The notes under the pieces: generated by a model
Databases searched by the model: none
What the model was told of the DNA's origin: nothing
Seen by the model: the letters and a program-made list of their open reading frames with translations, nothing else
DNA from: Halothiobacillus neapolitanus
GTDB taxonomy: Bacteria; Pseudomonadota; Gammaproteobacteria; Halothiobacillales; Halothiobacillaceae
Assembly: GCA_020722165.1 (NCBI GenBank)
Contig: DYLI01000010.1
Coordinates: 1 to 24,972 of the forward strand
Length of the DNA stretch: 24,972 nt
Direction: 5' to 3'
In this document: piece after piece, positions 7,922-14,698 of the stretch
How the letters are laid out: each line of letters opens with the position of its first letter
Numbering within the stretch: position 1 is the stretch's first letter
Translations under genes and position numbers: made by a program

Positions 7922-8353
7922 GTGCACAACAAGCAAAGTGGTTTTACCCTGATTGAAGTGATGGTGGTGGTGGTGATTTTGTCGATTTTGGCGGCGATTG
8001 TGGTGCCGAAAATCATGGACCGCCCAGATGAGGCGCGCATTACCAAAGCCAAACAGGATATTCGCGCGCTCGAAGCGGCGTTAAACCTGTACAAACTGGA
8101 CAACTTCATTTACCCCACCACTGATCAAGGGCTAGAGGCACTGGTTCAGCCGCCGACCATTGCGCCTGAGCCGCCCAAGTGGAAACAGGGTGGCTATCTC
8201 GACCGTATGCCGCAAGACCCGTGGGGCAAGGCGTATTTGTATTTGTCGCCCGGCGACCAGGGGCGTGCGTTTGATTTGTACTCGTTGGGCGCGGATGGCC
8301 AGCCGGGTGGCGCGGGTGCGGCAGCGGATATTGGCAACTGGGAGGCACAGTGA
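7922..8353 (+). CDS. gspG: Type II secretion system major pseudopilin GspG
   Basis: GspG is the main subunit of the periplasmic pseudopilus that drives substrates through the secretin. The 143-residue protein has a type IV prepilin leader, cut between Gly7 and Phe8 (QSG/FTLIE), with the essential Glu at mature position 5 and a hydrophobic N-terminal helix. The C-terminal part has the DPWG motif and the Asp-rich LGADGQPGG calcium loop typical of GspG. GTG start with GAGG 7 bases upstream, 12 bases after gspF. Its stop overlaps the next gene by 4 bases. Confidence 0.94.
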   Translation: MHNKQSGFTLIEVMVVVVILSILAAIVVPKIMDRPDEARITKAKQDIRALEAALNLYKLDNFIYPTTDQGLEALVQPPTIAPEPPKWKQGGYLDRMPQDPWGKAYLYLSPGDQGRAFDLYSLGADGQPGGAGAAADIGNWEAQ

Positions 8354-8958
8354 GCGACCACAAACCTGAAGCCTCACGCGAATTTGAGCAGACGTTGATT
8401 CTGCGCAAAGAGGTCAGCTATCGTGAAACGCAGGAAGGCGAGCCACTTGAGGGTGAAGTTCTGCCGCAAGCGGGCGAACAATTCGATGCCGCCGCGCGGC
8501 GTATGAGCAAACCCTTCAATACCCTGTGGTGGGTGAGTTTAACCATGACCGTATGGCTGGTTTGGTTGACGCTGCGCGGCGATCCGACGGGCATTATGAA
8601 CCTGCTATTGGCACTGATTCTGGCGTTACCGTTTTTGGTTCTGAGTGCCACTCGCCTGGCCTTGGCGGGTGTATTTTCCTTGCTGCGCGATGGCATTCAA
8701 CAGGCTCACGCCATGCCCAAAAACGCCCAACAATGGCAAGACACCATGCGCAGCGCACGCGAGCACGCCACCAAGGCGCGGGCGAGTGACTGGATGGGCA
8801 CCGCAGGCAAAGTTAGCGACCGCGTGGATGGCGTGCGCACAGCGGCACAAGCGCTTATGCTCACCCCCGGCTTCTTTGCCGCCCTGGCGCTATCACTCCT
8901 GGCAACGCTAATCATGCTTCCGGTGACGCTGTTTACCCTGTTGCTCGTTGTGTTTTAA
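8350..8958 (+). CDS. Unrecognised membrane protein coupled to gspG
   Basis: I do not recognise this 202-residue protein. It has a charged, Glu-rich N-terminal 50 residues and no signal peptide. Hydrophobic segments lie at about 56-75, 82-112 and 172-202, and a polar, Ala/Arg-rich segment (113-170) may be helical and cytoplasmic or periplasmic. The GTG start overlaps the gspG stop (GTGA at 8350-8353), so it is translated with gspF-gspG. The usual next gene, gspH, is absent, and this protein has no pseudopilin leader. A role with the secretion genes is only inferred from the overlap. It ends 12 bases before folM. Confidence 0.75.
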   Translation: MSDHKPEASREFEQTLILRKEVSYRETQEGEPLEGEVLPQAGEQFDAAARRMSKPFNTLWWVSLTMTVWLVWLTLRGDPTGIMNLLLALILALPFLVLSATRLALAGVFSLLRDGIQQAHAMPKNAQQWQDTMRSAREHATKARASDWMGTAGKVSDRVDGVRTAAQALMLTPGFFAALALSLLATLIMLPVTLFTLLLVVF

Positions 8959-8970
8959 GAGGCGAAACGG

Positions 8971-9684
8971 ATGCTGCATGATGCCATCCTGCTCACCGGC
9001 GGCGGCCAGCGCCTCGGCCTCTATCACGCGGAGCGCATTCTCGATCATGGCAGGCCACTGATCGTCACCTACCGCACTCCACGCCCGTCGGTTGAGCATT
9101 TGGTTTCACGTGGAGCCATCGCAATCCAGGCTGACCTTTCAAGTACAGACGGCATCGCGGCCTGTATTCAGGCCGTGCAAACGCACGCTGCCAGTCTGTG
9201 CGCCATTATTCACAATGCCTCGCTCTGGCTGGATGATGCACATATTGCGCAACACCCCGCTGACTTTTCCGCCATGCTGCACGTACACGTTCACGCGCCC
9301 TACGCCATCAATCTGGCCTGCGAGCCTTTGTTGCGCGCAGGCACCGCGCATTTGAGCGACATTATTCATATTAGCGACACCGGCGTGCGCAGCGGTGATG
9401 CGCATCACGCCGCCTACATGGCCAGCAAGGCTGCCCTGGAAAATCTCAACTTGTCATTCGCCGCGCGCTTTGCACCGCACATCAAAGTCAACACCATTGC
9501 ACCGGGGCTGATTTTATTTAACGACGCGGATACTGCCGACTATCGGCAACAACGCTTGCAACAATCTGCGCTCGGTTTTGAGCCGGGCGCGCACGTGGTT
9601 TGGCAGGCCATCGAGTGCTTGCTCAATAACCCCTACATCACCGGAGCCACCTTGCCGGTCGATGGCGGCAGACACTTAATATGA
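8971..9684 (+). CDS. folM: Dihydromonapterin reductase FolM (SDR family)
   Basis: FolM reduces dihydromonapterin to tetrahydromonapterin with NADPH and also has weak dihydrofolate reductase activity. The 237-residue short-chain dehydrogenase has the nucleotide motif TGGGQRLG (residues 9-16), the HNAS motif, Ser135, and the catalytic Tyr149-x3-Lys153. The segments HVHAPYAINLACEPLLR, VNTIAPGLILFN and the ending PVDGGRHL are specific to FolM rather than to general SDRs. Its stop overlaps the photolyase start (ATGA), so the two are coupled. A general SDR/pteridine reductase is the only alternative. Confidence 0.88.
   Translation: MLHDAILLTGGGQRLGLYHAERILDHGRPLIVTYRTPRPSVEHLVSRGAIAIQADLSSTDGIAACIQAVQTHAASLCAIIHNASLWLDDAHIAQHPADFSAMLHVHVHAPYAINLACEPLLRAGTAHLSDIIHISDTGVRSGDAHHAAYMASKAALENLNLSFAARFAPHIKVNTIAPGLILFNDADTADYRQQRLQQSALGFEPGAHVVWQAIECLLNNPYITGATLPVDGGRHLI
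9102..9117. promoter_or_regulatory. Weak parS-like site in folM
   Basis: The 16-mer has the CACGTG core and matches 13 of 16 positions of a parS consensus (TGTTTCACGTGGAACA type). Alone this would not be convincing; it is listed because two better matches occur at 10266 and 16202. Confidence 0.25.
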
Positions 9685-11126
9685 ACACAAACCAAGACAC
9701 CGCTATTTGGTGGATACGCCGCGATCTACGCCTTGCCGACAACCCCGCCTTGCTTGCCGCAGCTGAGCACCAACGCCTGATCGCCGTCTACATTCACGAA
9801 CCCGACGATGAACTTGGCGCGGCATCTGCTTGGTGGTTACACCACAGCCTGCTTGCCTTGCAGAACACGCTGTGTGAACTTGGCTCAAATCTCATCCTGC
9901 GCCAAGGCCAAGCGCACGACGTTCTTGATGCACTGATTCACGAAGCCGACGTCAAGGCGGTGTACTGGAACCGACAATATTCGCCCGCCCAGCGTGCCCG
10001 CGACAGCCAAATTAAACAGACTCTGCGCGAGCGCGGCCTGCGGGTTGAGAGCTTCAATTCGCATCTTATCTTTGAGCCGTGGCAAAACACCCGCGACAGG
10101 CAACCGTACAAGGTCTTCACACCGTTTTGGAAAGCCTGCCTAAAACAGGGCATCGATCACACGCCAAGCAATGCCCCCACGCAACTCCCGCCCACACCGC
10201 AACTGAACTCCGAGTCGATGGAGTCACTGAACCTATTGCCGCACATTCCTTGGGATAGAGGCATGCGCTCCACGTGGAACATCGGTGAGCATGCGGCTTG
10301 GCAGCAGTTGCAAGCGTTTTTAAGCCAGCATCTCCACGACTACCCCGAAGGCCGCAACCGCCCCGCCGAACCCGGTAGCTCGCGCCTCTCGCCACATCTG
10401 GCCTTTGGAGAAATCAGCCCGCGCCAAATCATCTATGCCGTGCGCGCCCAACAACACGCCGCACCATCCACTAGCGACGAAGCCGTGCGCGTGTTTTTAA
10501 GCGAACTCGGCTGGCGCGAATTCGGCTACCACCTGCTCTATCACTTTCCCTCAAGCACACATAAACCACTCAATCCGCGCTGGGACGTCTTGCAATGGCC
10601 CGAACCCGACCCCGCGCAATGGGAGGCATGGACACGCGGCCAAACCGGCATTCCGCTGGTCGATGCCGGAATGCGCGAACTCTGGCACACCGGCTGGATG
10701 CACAACCGCGTGCGCATGAATGTCGCTTCACTACTCACGAAAAACATGCTGATTCCATGGCAACACGGCGAACGCTGGTTTGCCGATACTTTGGTGGATT
10801 TCGACCTCGCCAGTAACGTACAAGGCTGGCAATGGACGGCAGGTTGCGGTGCCGATGCCGCGCCATATTTCCGTATTTTCAACCCCGCATTGCAGGGCGA
10901 GAAATTCGACCCGCAGGGCGATTACGTGCGCCGCTGGGTGCCCGAGCTCGCACGCCTGCCCGCACGCTGGATACACCGCCCCTGGGAAGCGCCCGCTCAG
11001 GTACTTCAGGCCGCCGGGGTTCTTCTTGGCTTCACCTATCCGCGTCCTGTTGTCGATCTGGCCGTCAGCCGCAAGCGCGCCCTGGAATTTTTTGTGGCAT
11101 TGAAACAAGCACCATTATTGAAATGA
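9681..11126 (+). CDS. phrB: Deoxyribodipyrimidine photolyase (cryptochrome/photolyase family)
   Basis: The enzyme uses FADH- and blue/UV-A light to split cyclobutane pyrimidine dimers. The 481-residue protein begins with the antenna-binding alpha/beta domain (IWWIRRDLRLADNPAL) and continues into the helical FAD domain: SRLSPHLAFGEISPRQ, FLSELGWREFGYHLLYHFP, LVDAGMRELWHTGWMHNR, then WFADTLVDFDLASN and the GWQWTAGCGADAAPYFRIFNP stretch. The length and motifs fit class I CPD photolyases. It overlaps folM by 4 bases; the reduced-pterin connection is discussed in the findings. Its 3' end is followed by a REPIN-like element rather than a classical terminator. Confidence 0.95.
   Translation: MNTNQDTAIWWIRRDLRLADNPALLAAAEHQRLIAVYIHEPDDELGAASAWWLHHSLLALQNTLCELGSNLILRQGQAHDVLDALIHEADVKAVYWNRQYSPAQRARDSQIKQTLRERGLRVESFNSHLIFEPWQNTRDRQPYKVFTPFWKACLKQGIDHTPSNAPTQLPPTPQLNSESMESLNLLPHIPWDRGMRSTWNIGEHAAWQQLQAFLSQHLHDYPEGRNRPAEPGSSRLSPHLAFGEISPRQIIYAVRAQQHAAPSTSDEAVRVFLSELGWREFGYHLLYHFPSSTHKPLNPRWDVLQWPEPDPAQWEAWTRGQTGIPLVDAGMRELWHTGWMHNRVRMNVASLLTKNMLIPWQHGERWFADTLVDFDLASNVQGWQWTAGCGADAAPYFRIFNPALQGEKFDPQGDYVRRWVPELARLPARWIHRPWEAPAQVLQAAGVLLGFTYPRPVVDLAVSRKRALEFFVALKQAPLLK
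10266..10281. promoter_or_regulatory. Candidate parS site in phrB
   Basis: The sequence contains CTCCACGTGGAACA and matches 14 of 16 bases of the gammaproteobacterial parS TGTTCCACGTGGAACA. It lies in coding sequence (codons for R-S-T-W-N), about 11.3 kb from the predicted oriC. Confidence 0.5.
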
Positions 11127-11147
11127 CCCAATGAACGCACTTCCCCT

Positions 11148-11194
11148 GGAGGAGCGTCGCCCCAGCGCGATAGGCTCGGAGACGCGCCTCTTAC
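11148..11194. repeat. REPIN-like element, copy 2 (diverged)
   Basis: A 47-base relative of the element at 6532-6583. It shares the GGAGCG head and the GGCTCGGAGACG-GCCTC-TTAC right half, with one mismatch in the right stem (GGCTCG/CGCGCC). The head GTAG is changed to GGAG. It sits between the convergent phrB and tag genes, where it may add weak bidirectional termination. Confidence 0.72.
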
Positions 11195-11209
11195 AACCAT
11201 AAAAACACA

Positions 11210-11800
11210 TCAGTCCTGCGCCAAAATCTCCTCGCGGCGGAAGCAATCCAGCACATGGTCATTCACCATCCCCACCGCTTGCATGTACGCATAGCACACC
11301 GTTGAACCCATAAACTTGAAACCGCGCCGTTTCAAATCACGGCTCAACGCATCCGATTCCGCCGTGGATGCTGGGCAGTCCGCCAGCGAACGCCATTCAT
11401 TCACCTTGGGCGTGCCACCGACAAAACCCCAAACATAGGCAGCAAAACTGCCAAACTCCTTCTGAATTGCCAAAAAGTATTGCGCATTGCTAATCGTCGC
11501 CAACACCTTCAAACGATTGCGCACAATTTCCGGGTTCGTCATTAACTCTTCGACCTTGGCCGCATCGTATTGCGCAATTTTAGCTACATCGAACCCATCA
11601 AACGCCTGCCGATAGCCCTCACGCTTGCGCAAAATCGTGTACCAGCTCAAACCCGCCTGCGCCGACTCCAGCACAATGAACTCAAAAAGCTTCGCATCGT
11701 CATGAGCAGGCACACCCCATTCTGTATCATGATAAGCAACATAATCCGGCTTGCTCAAATCCACCCAACCGCAACGGCAAGGCAACGACACACTCAACAT
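11210..11800 (-). CDS. tag: DNA-3-methyladenine glycosylase I
   Basis: Tag excises 3-methyladenine from alkylated DNA. The protein is a helix-hairpin-helix superfamily enzyme with a structural zinc. The four zinc ligands are all visible: Cys10 (RCGW), His24 (YHDTEWG), His182 and Cys186 (NDHVLDC). The GLSWYTILRKREGYR segment and the KRRGFKFMGSTVCYAYMQA segment are typical. The ATG at 11800 gives 196 residues, near the family length, and leaves 68 bases to the divergent trmL. An in-frame ATG at 11842 would add 14 residues without homology and leave only 26 bases for two promoters. Confidence 0.94.
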   Translation of the reverse strand: MLSVSLPCRCGWVDLSKPDYVAYHDTEWGVPAHDDAKLFEFIVLESAQAGLSWYTILRKREGYRQAFDGFDVAKIAQYDAAKVEELMTNPEIVRNRLKVLATISNAQYFLAIQKEFGSFAAYVWGFVGGTPKVNEWRSLADCPASTAESDALSRDLKRRGFKFMGSTVCYAYMQAVGMVNDHVLDCFRREEILAQD

Positions 11801-11868
11801 ATCGACCCCCGCAGCATTCAGCGAAACGTTATCATGCCGCACTTGCTCATACTTTTAGCGCTTCCATC

Positions 11869-12336
11869 ATGCTGCACATCGTTTTATTTGAACCTGAAAT
11901 TCCTCCCAACACCGGCAATATCATTCGCCTCTGTGCTAATACCGGCGTGCAACTACACCTGATCGAACCGCTAGGGTTTCACATGGAACATCAGCAATTG
12001 CGCCGCGCAGGGCTGGATTATCACGAATTTGCCAAGGTCAAAACCCATGCCTCATGGGAGGCATTCCTGCGCGACGCGCAACCCGCGCGCGTCTGGGCAA
12101 TGACAACCAAAGGTGATCCTGGCAACACACCCTACAAAATCCATTTTGCACCGGGCGACGCACTTGTCTTCGGGCCGGAATCACGCGGCCTGCCCGCAGA
12201 ACTACTGCAAAGCCTAGCGCGCGCACACTGGCTGCGACTACCCATGCAACCGGACTCGCGCAGCCTGAATTTGTCCAACGCCGTGGCCGTTTGTGTATAT
12301 GAAGCCTGGCGGCAACGAGGATTTGGAGCGTGGTAA
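11869..12336 (+). CDS. trmL: tRNA (cytidine/uridine(34)-2'-O)-methyltransferase TrmL
   Basis: TrmL methylates the ribose of the wobble base in certain leucine tRNAs, using SAM. It is a minimal SPOUT (trefoil-knot) enzyme of 155 residues, the family length. Visible motifs are EPEIPPNTGNIIRLCANTG at the N-terminus, FGPESRGLP, and the knot LNLSNAVAVCVYE at the C-terminus. It is transcribed divergently from tag. Confidence 0.95.
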   Translation: MLHIVLFEPEIPPNTGNIIRLCANTGVQLHLIEPLGFHMEHQQLRRAGLDYHEFAKVKTHASWEAFLRDAQPARVWAMTTKGDPGNTPYKIHFAPGDALVFGPESRGLPAELLQSLARAHWLRLPMQPDSRSLNLSNAVAVCVYEAWRQRGFGAW

Positions 12337-12510
12337 ATCAGCGCACCGAACCAAGGCAACACCGCAATCAAAACCCTTGCCAAATAAAAAAACAACACGT
12401 GCCTTGCGTGCGGCGAGGGGGGGGCTTAGTATCAAAAAAGCCTTGAAAAAACTAGGACTCAAGCATCCAGTATCTGCACATTCCGAAACACCTAAACAGG
12501 ATCACTCATC

Positions 12511-13353
12511 ATGAGCTTAAAAATTCGTACACTTGTAGCTACCCTGCTCGCAGCCCTAAGCCTGCCTACGTATGCCGATCTGATTCTTTCCGGAAGCCCA
12601 TCATCGCAAGATCGAGGTGAAATCAACAAGCACTTTGCCGTACTTGCCACCCAACTCACCGAAGCCTTGGGTGAGCCCGTGCGCTATATCGCGCCAATCA
12701 ACGAAATAGGCTACGCACAGGAAATCCGTAAGGGAAGCTATGACATCCTGATCGACGGCCCTCATCTTGCAGCCTGGCGCGTCAACAAAGGCATTCACAA
12801 GTTCGTCGCGGAAGCCAAAAACCCCGTGACTTTTTTAATAGTTGCTCCCGCGACCGACAACAGCATCCAATCGCCGGAACAATTGATCGGCAAGCCGGTA
12901 TGCCTTCAGCCCTCGCCCCATCTTTCCAATCTGATGTTCATAAACCTCTATCCCAACCCATTACAATTACCGGAGACGCGCATTGTCGAAGGCTTCAAAC
13001 CCATCACTGAAAAAGTGCTCAACGGTGACTGCCGCGCTGGTGTGGTGCGAGCTGCATTTTATGAACAAACCCTCGACAAGAACATCCAGAAACAACTGCG
13101 CATCGTCTACAACACTCACCCGCTTCCGGGCAACATCATGACCGTAAGCGCTAAAGTCAGCGATGAAAAGCGCAACGCGCTGATCAAGCGTATCACCAAC
13201 GCCGACCCCGCCAATGATCAATTACTGCAAGCCATGACCGCCTCCGGCGTACCTGATACCGAACCGACCAAAGTCCGCTGGGAGCCCGTCAAGCCTGAAA
13301 ACATCAAGGGTCTGGATCAGCTCTTGATTAAGAACTCATACGGCTGGGAATAA
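12511..13353 (+). CDS. PhnD-like phosphate/phosphite/phosphonate-type periplasmic binding protein (orphan)
   Basis: The 280-residue protein has a clear Sec signal peptide (MSLKIRTLVATLLAALSLPTYA, cut before DLILSG) and a type II periplasmic binding fold. The PhnD-family pattern is visible: a short first strand, then a segment with YDILIDGPHLAAWRV, and the later PVCLQPSPHLSNL and GDCRAGVVRAAFYE segments. Related proteins bind phosphonates, phosphite or phosphate, but some serve as sensor inputs. No permease or ATPase gene adjoins it, so the ligand and partner are unknown. It is closed by a strong terminator and appears monocistronic. Confidence 0.85.
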   Translation: MSLKIRTLVATLLAALSLPTYADLILSGSPSSQDRGEINKHFAVLATQLTEALGEPVRYIAPINEIGYAQEIRKGSYDILIDGPHLAAWRVNKGIHKFVAEAKNPVTFLIVAPATDNSIQSPEQLIGKPVCLQPSPHLSNLMFINLYPNPLQLPETRIVEGFKPITEKVLNGDCRAGVVRAAFYEQTLDKNIQKQLRIVYNTHPLPGNIMTVSAKVSDEKRNALIKRITNADPANDQLLQAMTASGVPDTEPTKVRWEPVKPENIKGLDQLLIKNSYGWE

Positions 13354-13391
13354 CGAATTACACAAACTTCCCCAAACCTAAGGACAGGCGT

Positions 13392-13418
13392 AACCCGGGC
13401 ATATTTCCGGGTTTTTTT
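13392..13418 (+). terminator. Intrinsic terminator of the PhnD-like gene
   Basis: Stem AACCCGG (13392-13398) pairs with CCGGGTT (13407-13413) around an 8-base loop, followed by a run of seven T's (13412-13418). It is 38 bases after the stop and lies between convergent genes. Confidence 0.88.
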
Positions 13419-13452
13419 ATTTTCAAAGAAGGCCGTTTTGCACCAATCCCGT

Positions 13453-14622
13453 TCAAATAACTGCACGCATCCGCTTCAACGCTGCCATAATGACCTGACG
13501 CGGCGCACCCAGATTCAGACGCATAAAGCCCGCCCCGGCCTGCCCATACAACGTGCCGGGACTCATGCCGACCTTGGCTTTTTTGACAAATAGTTTCTGC
13601 ATAGCCTTATCGTCCAGTCCACGTGCCACCATTAGCTCGCGGCAATCCAGCCACATGAGAAACGTGCCTTCCGAGCGCAAGGCGCGAATACCCGGCAGAT
13701 GTGCAGCGCTATAATCCAGCACCGCCTCCTGCGTTTGGGCAAGATAGACCATCAGCTCATCCAGCCAGTCTGCGCCATGCCGATAAGCGGCCTCTGCGGC
13801 GGCCAGACTGAACGGGTTGTTACTTTCAATGTGCAGCCGGGTGAATTCGGCGCGTACTCGCCTGCGTAATTCCGGCTCGCCACACAGCATAAAGGCCAGC
13901 CCCATACCGGGAATGTTGAAGGTTTTGCTCGGCGCGAGCGCGGTAATCACCCGCTCGGGGACGTCTTCCAACGTGGCCAGCGGGATATGCGTGTTCGGCG
14001 CATAGACCAGATCGGCATGAATTTCATCGGAAACCACGATCAAATCATGTTTGCGTGCAATCGCCAGCAGGGTTTCCAGCTCATCGCGCCGCCACACCCG
14101 CCCGACCGGGTTATGTGGTGAGCAAAGCAAAAGCAGCTTGCCGCCATCGCGCGCGCACTGCTCCAAATGCTCGAAGTCCATGCTGTAATGCCCATCCTGC
14201 AAACGCAGCGGATTGAGCAGCAAACGGCGGTCATTCTCGGTCACTGCGCTGAAAAACGGGGTGTACACCGGCGGCTGCACAATCACCCCCTCGCCTGCGC
14301 GGGTCAGGGCGCGCACGGCGGCGTACAGCACGGGCACCACGCCCGGAGTGACGACAGCCCACTCGCGCTCGACCTCCCAGCCATGGCGCTGCTTTTGCCA
14401 GCCGATGAGGCTCTCAAACAGGGGTTCAGGTACTTGGGTATAACCGCAGATGGGGTGCGCCGCGCGCGCTGCCAGGGCGGCGCGCACTTCAGGCGGGGCG
14501 GCAAAATCCATGTCGGCCACCCATAGCGGTACCACATCATCCGTGTCAAACACGGCGGCGCGGCCATCCCATTTCACGCTGTCCGTGCCCAGGCGCGAGA
14601 TGCTTTGATCGAAATCAATCAT
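13453..14622 (-). CDS. PLP-dependent C-S lyase of the MalY/PatB family (candidate ovothiol sulfoxide lyase)
   Basis: The 389-residue fold-type I PLP enzyme belongs to the MalY/PatB beta-C-S lyases. Visible landmarks are PLWVADMDF at the N-terminus, HPICGYT, the PVYTPFF active-site loop, SPHNPVGRVW, SDEIHADLVY, and the PLP lysine Lys233 in APSKTFNIPG. Members cleave cystathionine or other cysteine conjugates. It lies 76 bases downstream of ovoA on the same strand, and ovothiol synthesis needs a PLP lyase to break the C-S bond of 5-histidylcysteine sulfoxide. I therefore infer it may act as OvoB; a general cystathionine beta-lyase is the alternative. Confidence 0.88.
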   Translation of the reverse strand: MIDFDQSISRLGTDSVKWDGRAAVFDTDDVVPLWVADMDFAAPPEVRAALAARAAHPICGYTQVPEPLFESLIGWQKQRHGWEVEREWAVVTPGVVPVLYAAVRALTRAGEGVIVQPPVYTPFFSAVTENDRRLLLNPLRLQDGHYSMDFEHLEQCARDGGKLLLLCSPHNPVGRVWRRDELETLLAIARKHDLIVVSDEIHADLVYAPNTHIPLATLEDVPERVITALAPSKTFNIPGMGLAFMLCGEPELRRRVRAEFTRLHIESNNPFSLAAAEAAYRHGADWLDELMVYLAQTQEAVLDYSAAHLPGIRALRSEGTFLMWLDCRELMVARGLDDKAMQKLFVKKAKVGMSPGTLYGQAGAGFMRLNLGAPRQVIMAALKRMRAVI

Positions 14623-14698
14623 GGCAGCACCCTGCCTTGCAGGTTCAAGCGTGGCATGGGGTCATGGGCGTGATTCCTCAGATTAAAACCACTTTGCC

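Noticed and set aside
12293..12514. A 73-codon Lys/Arg-rich frame overlapping the trmL end and touching the PhnD-like start by ATGA
   Set aside because: It starts inside trmL at a GTG without a ribosome-binding site and shows low-complexity content. The ATGA overlap is its only support, so it is not listed as a gene.
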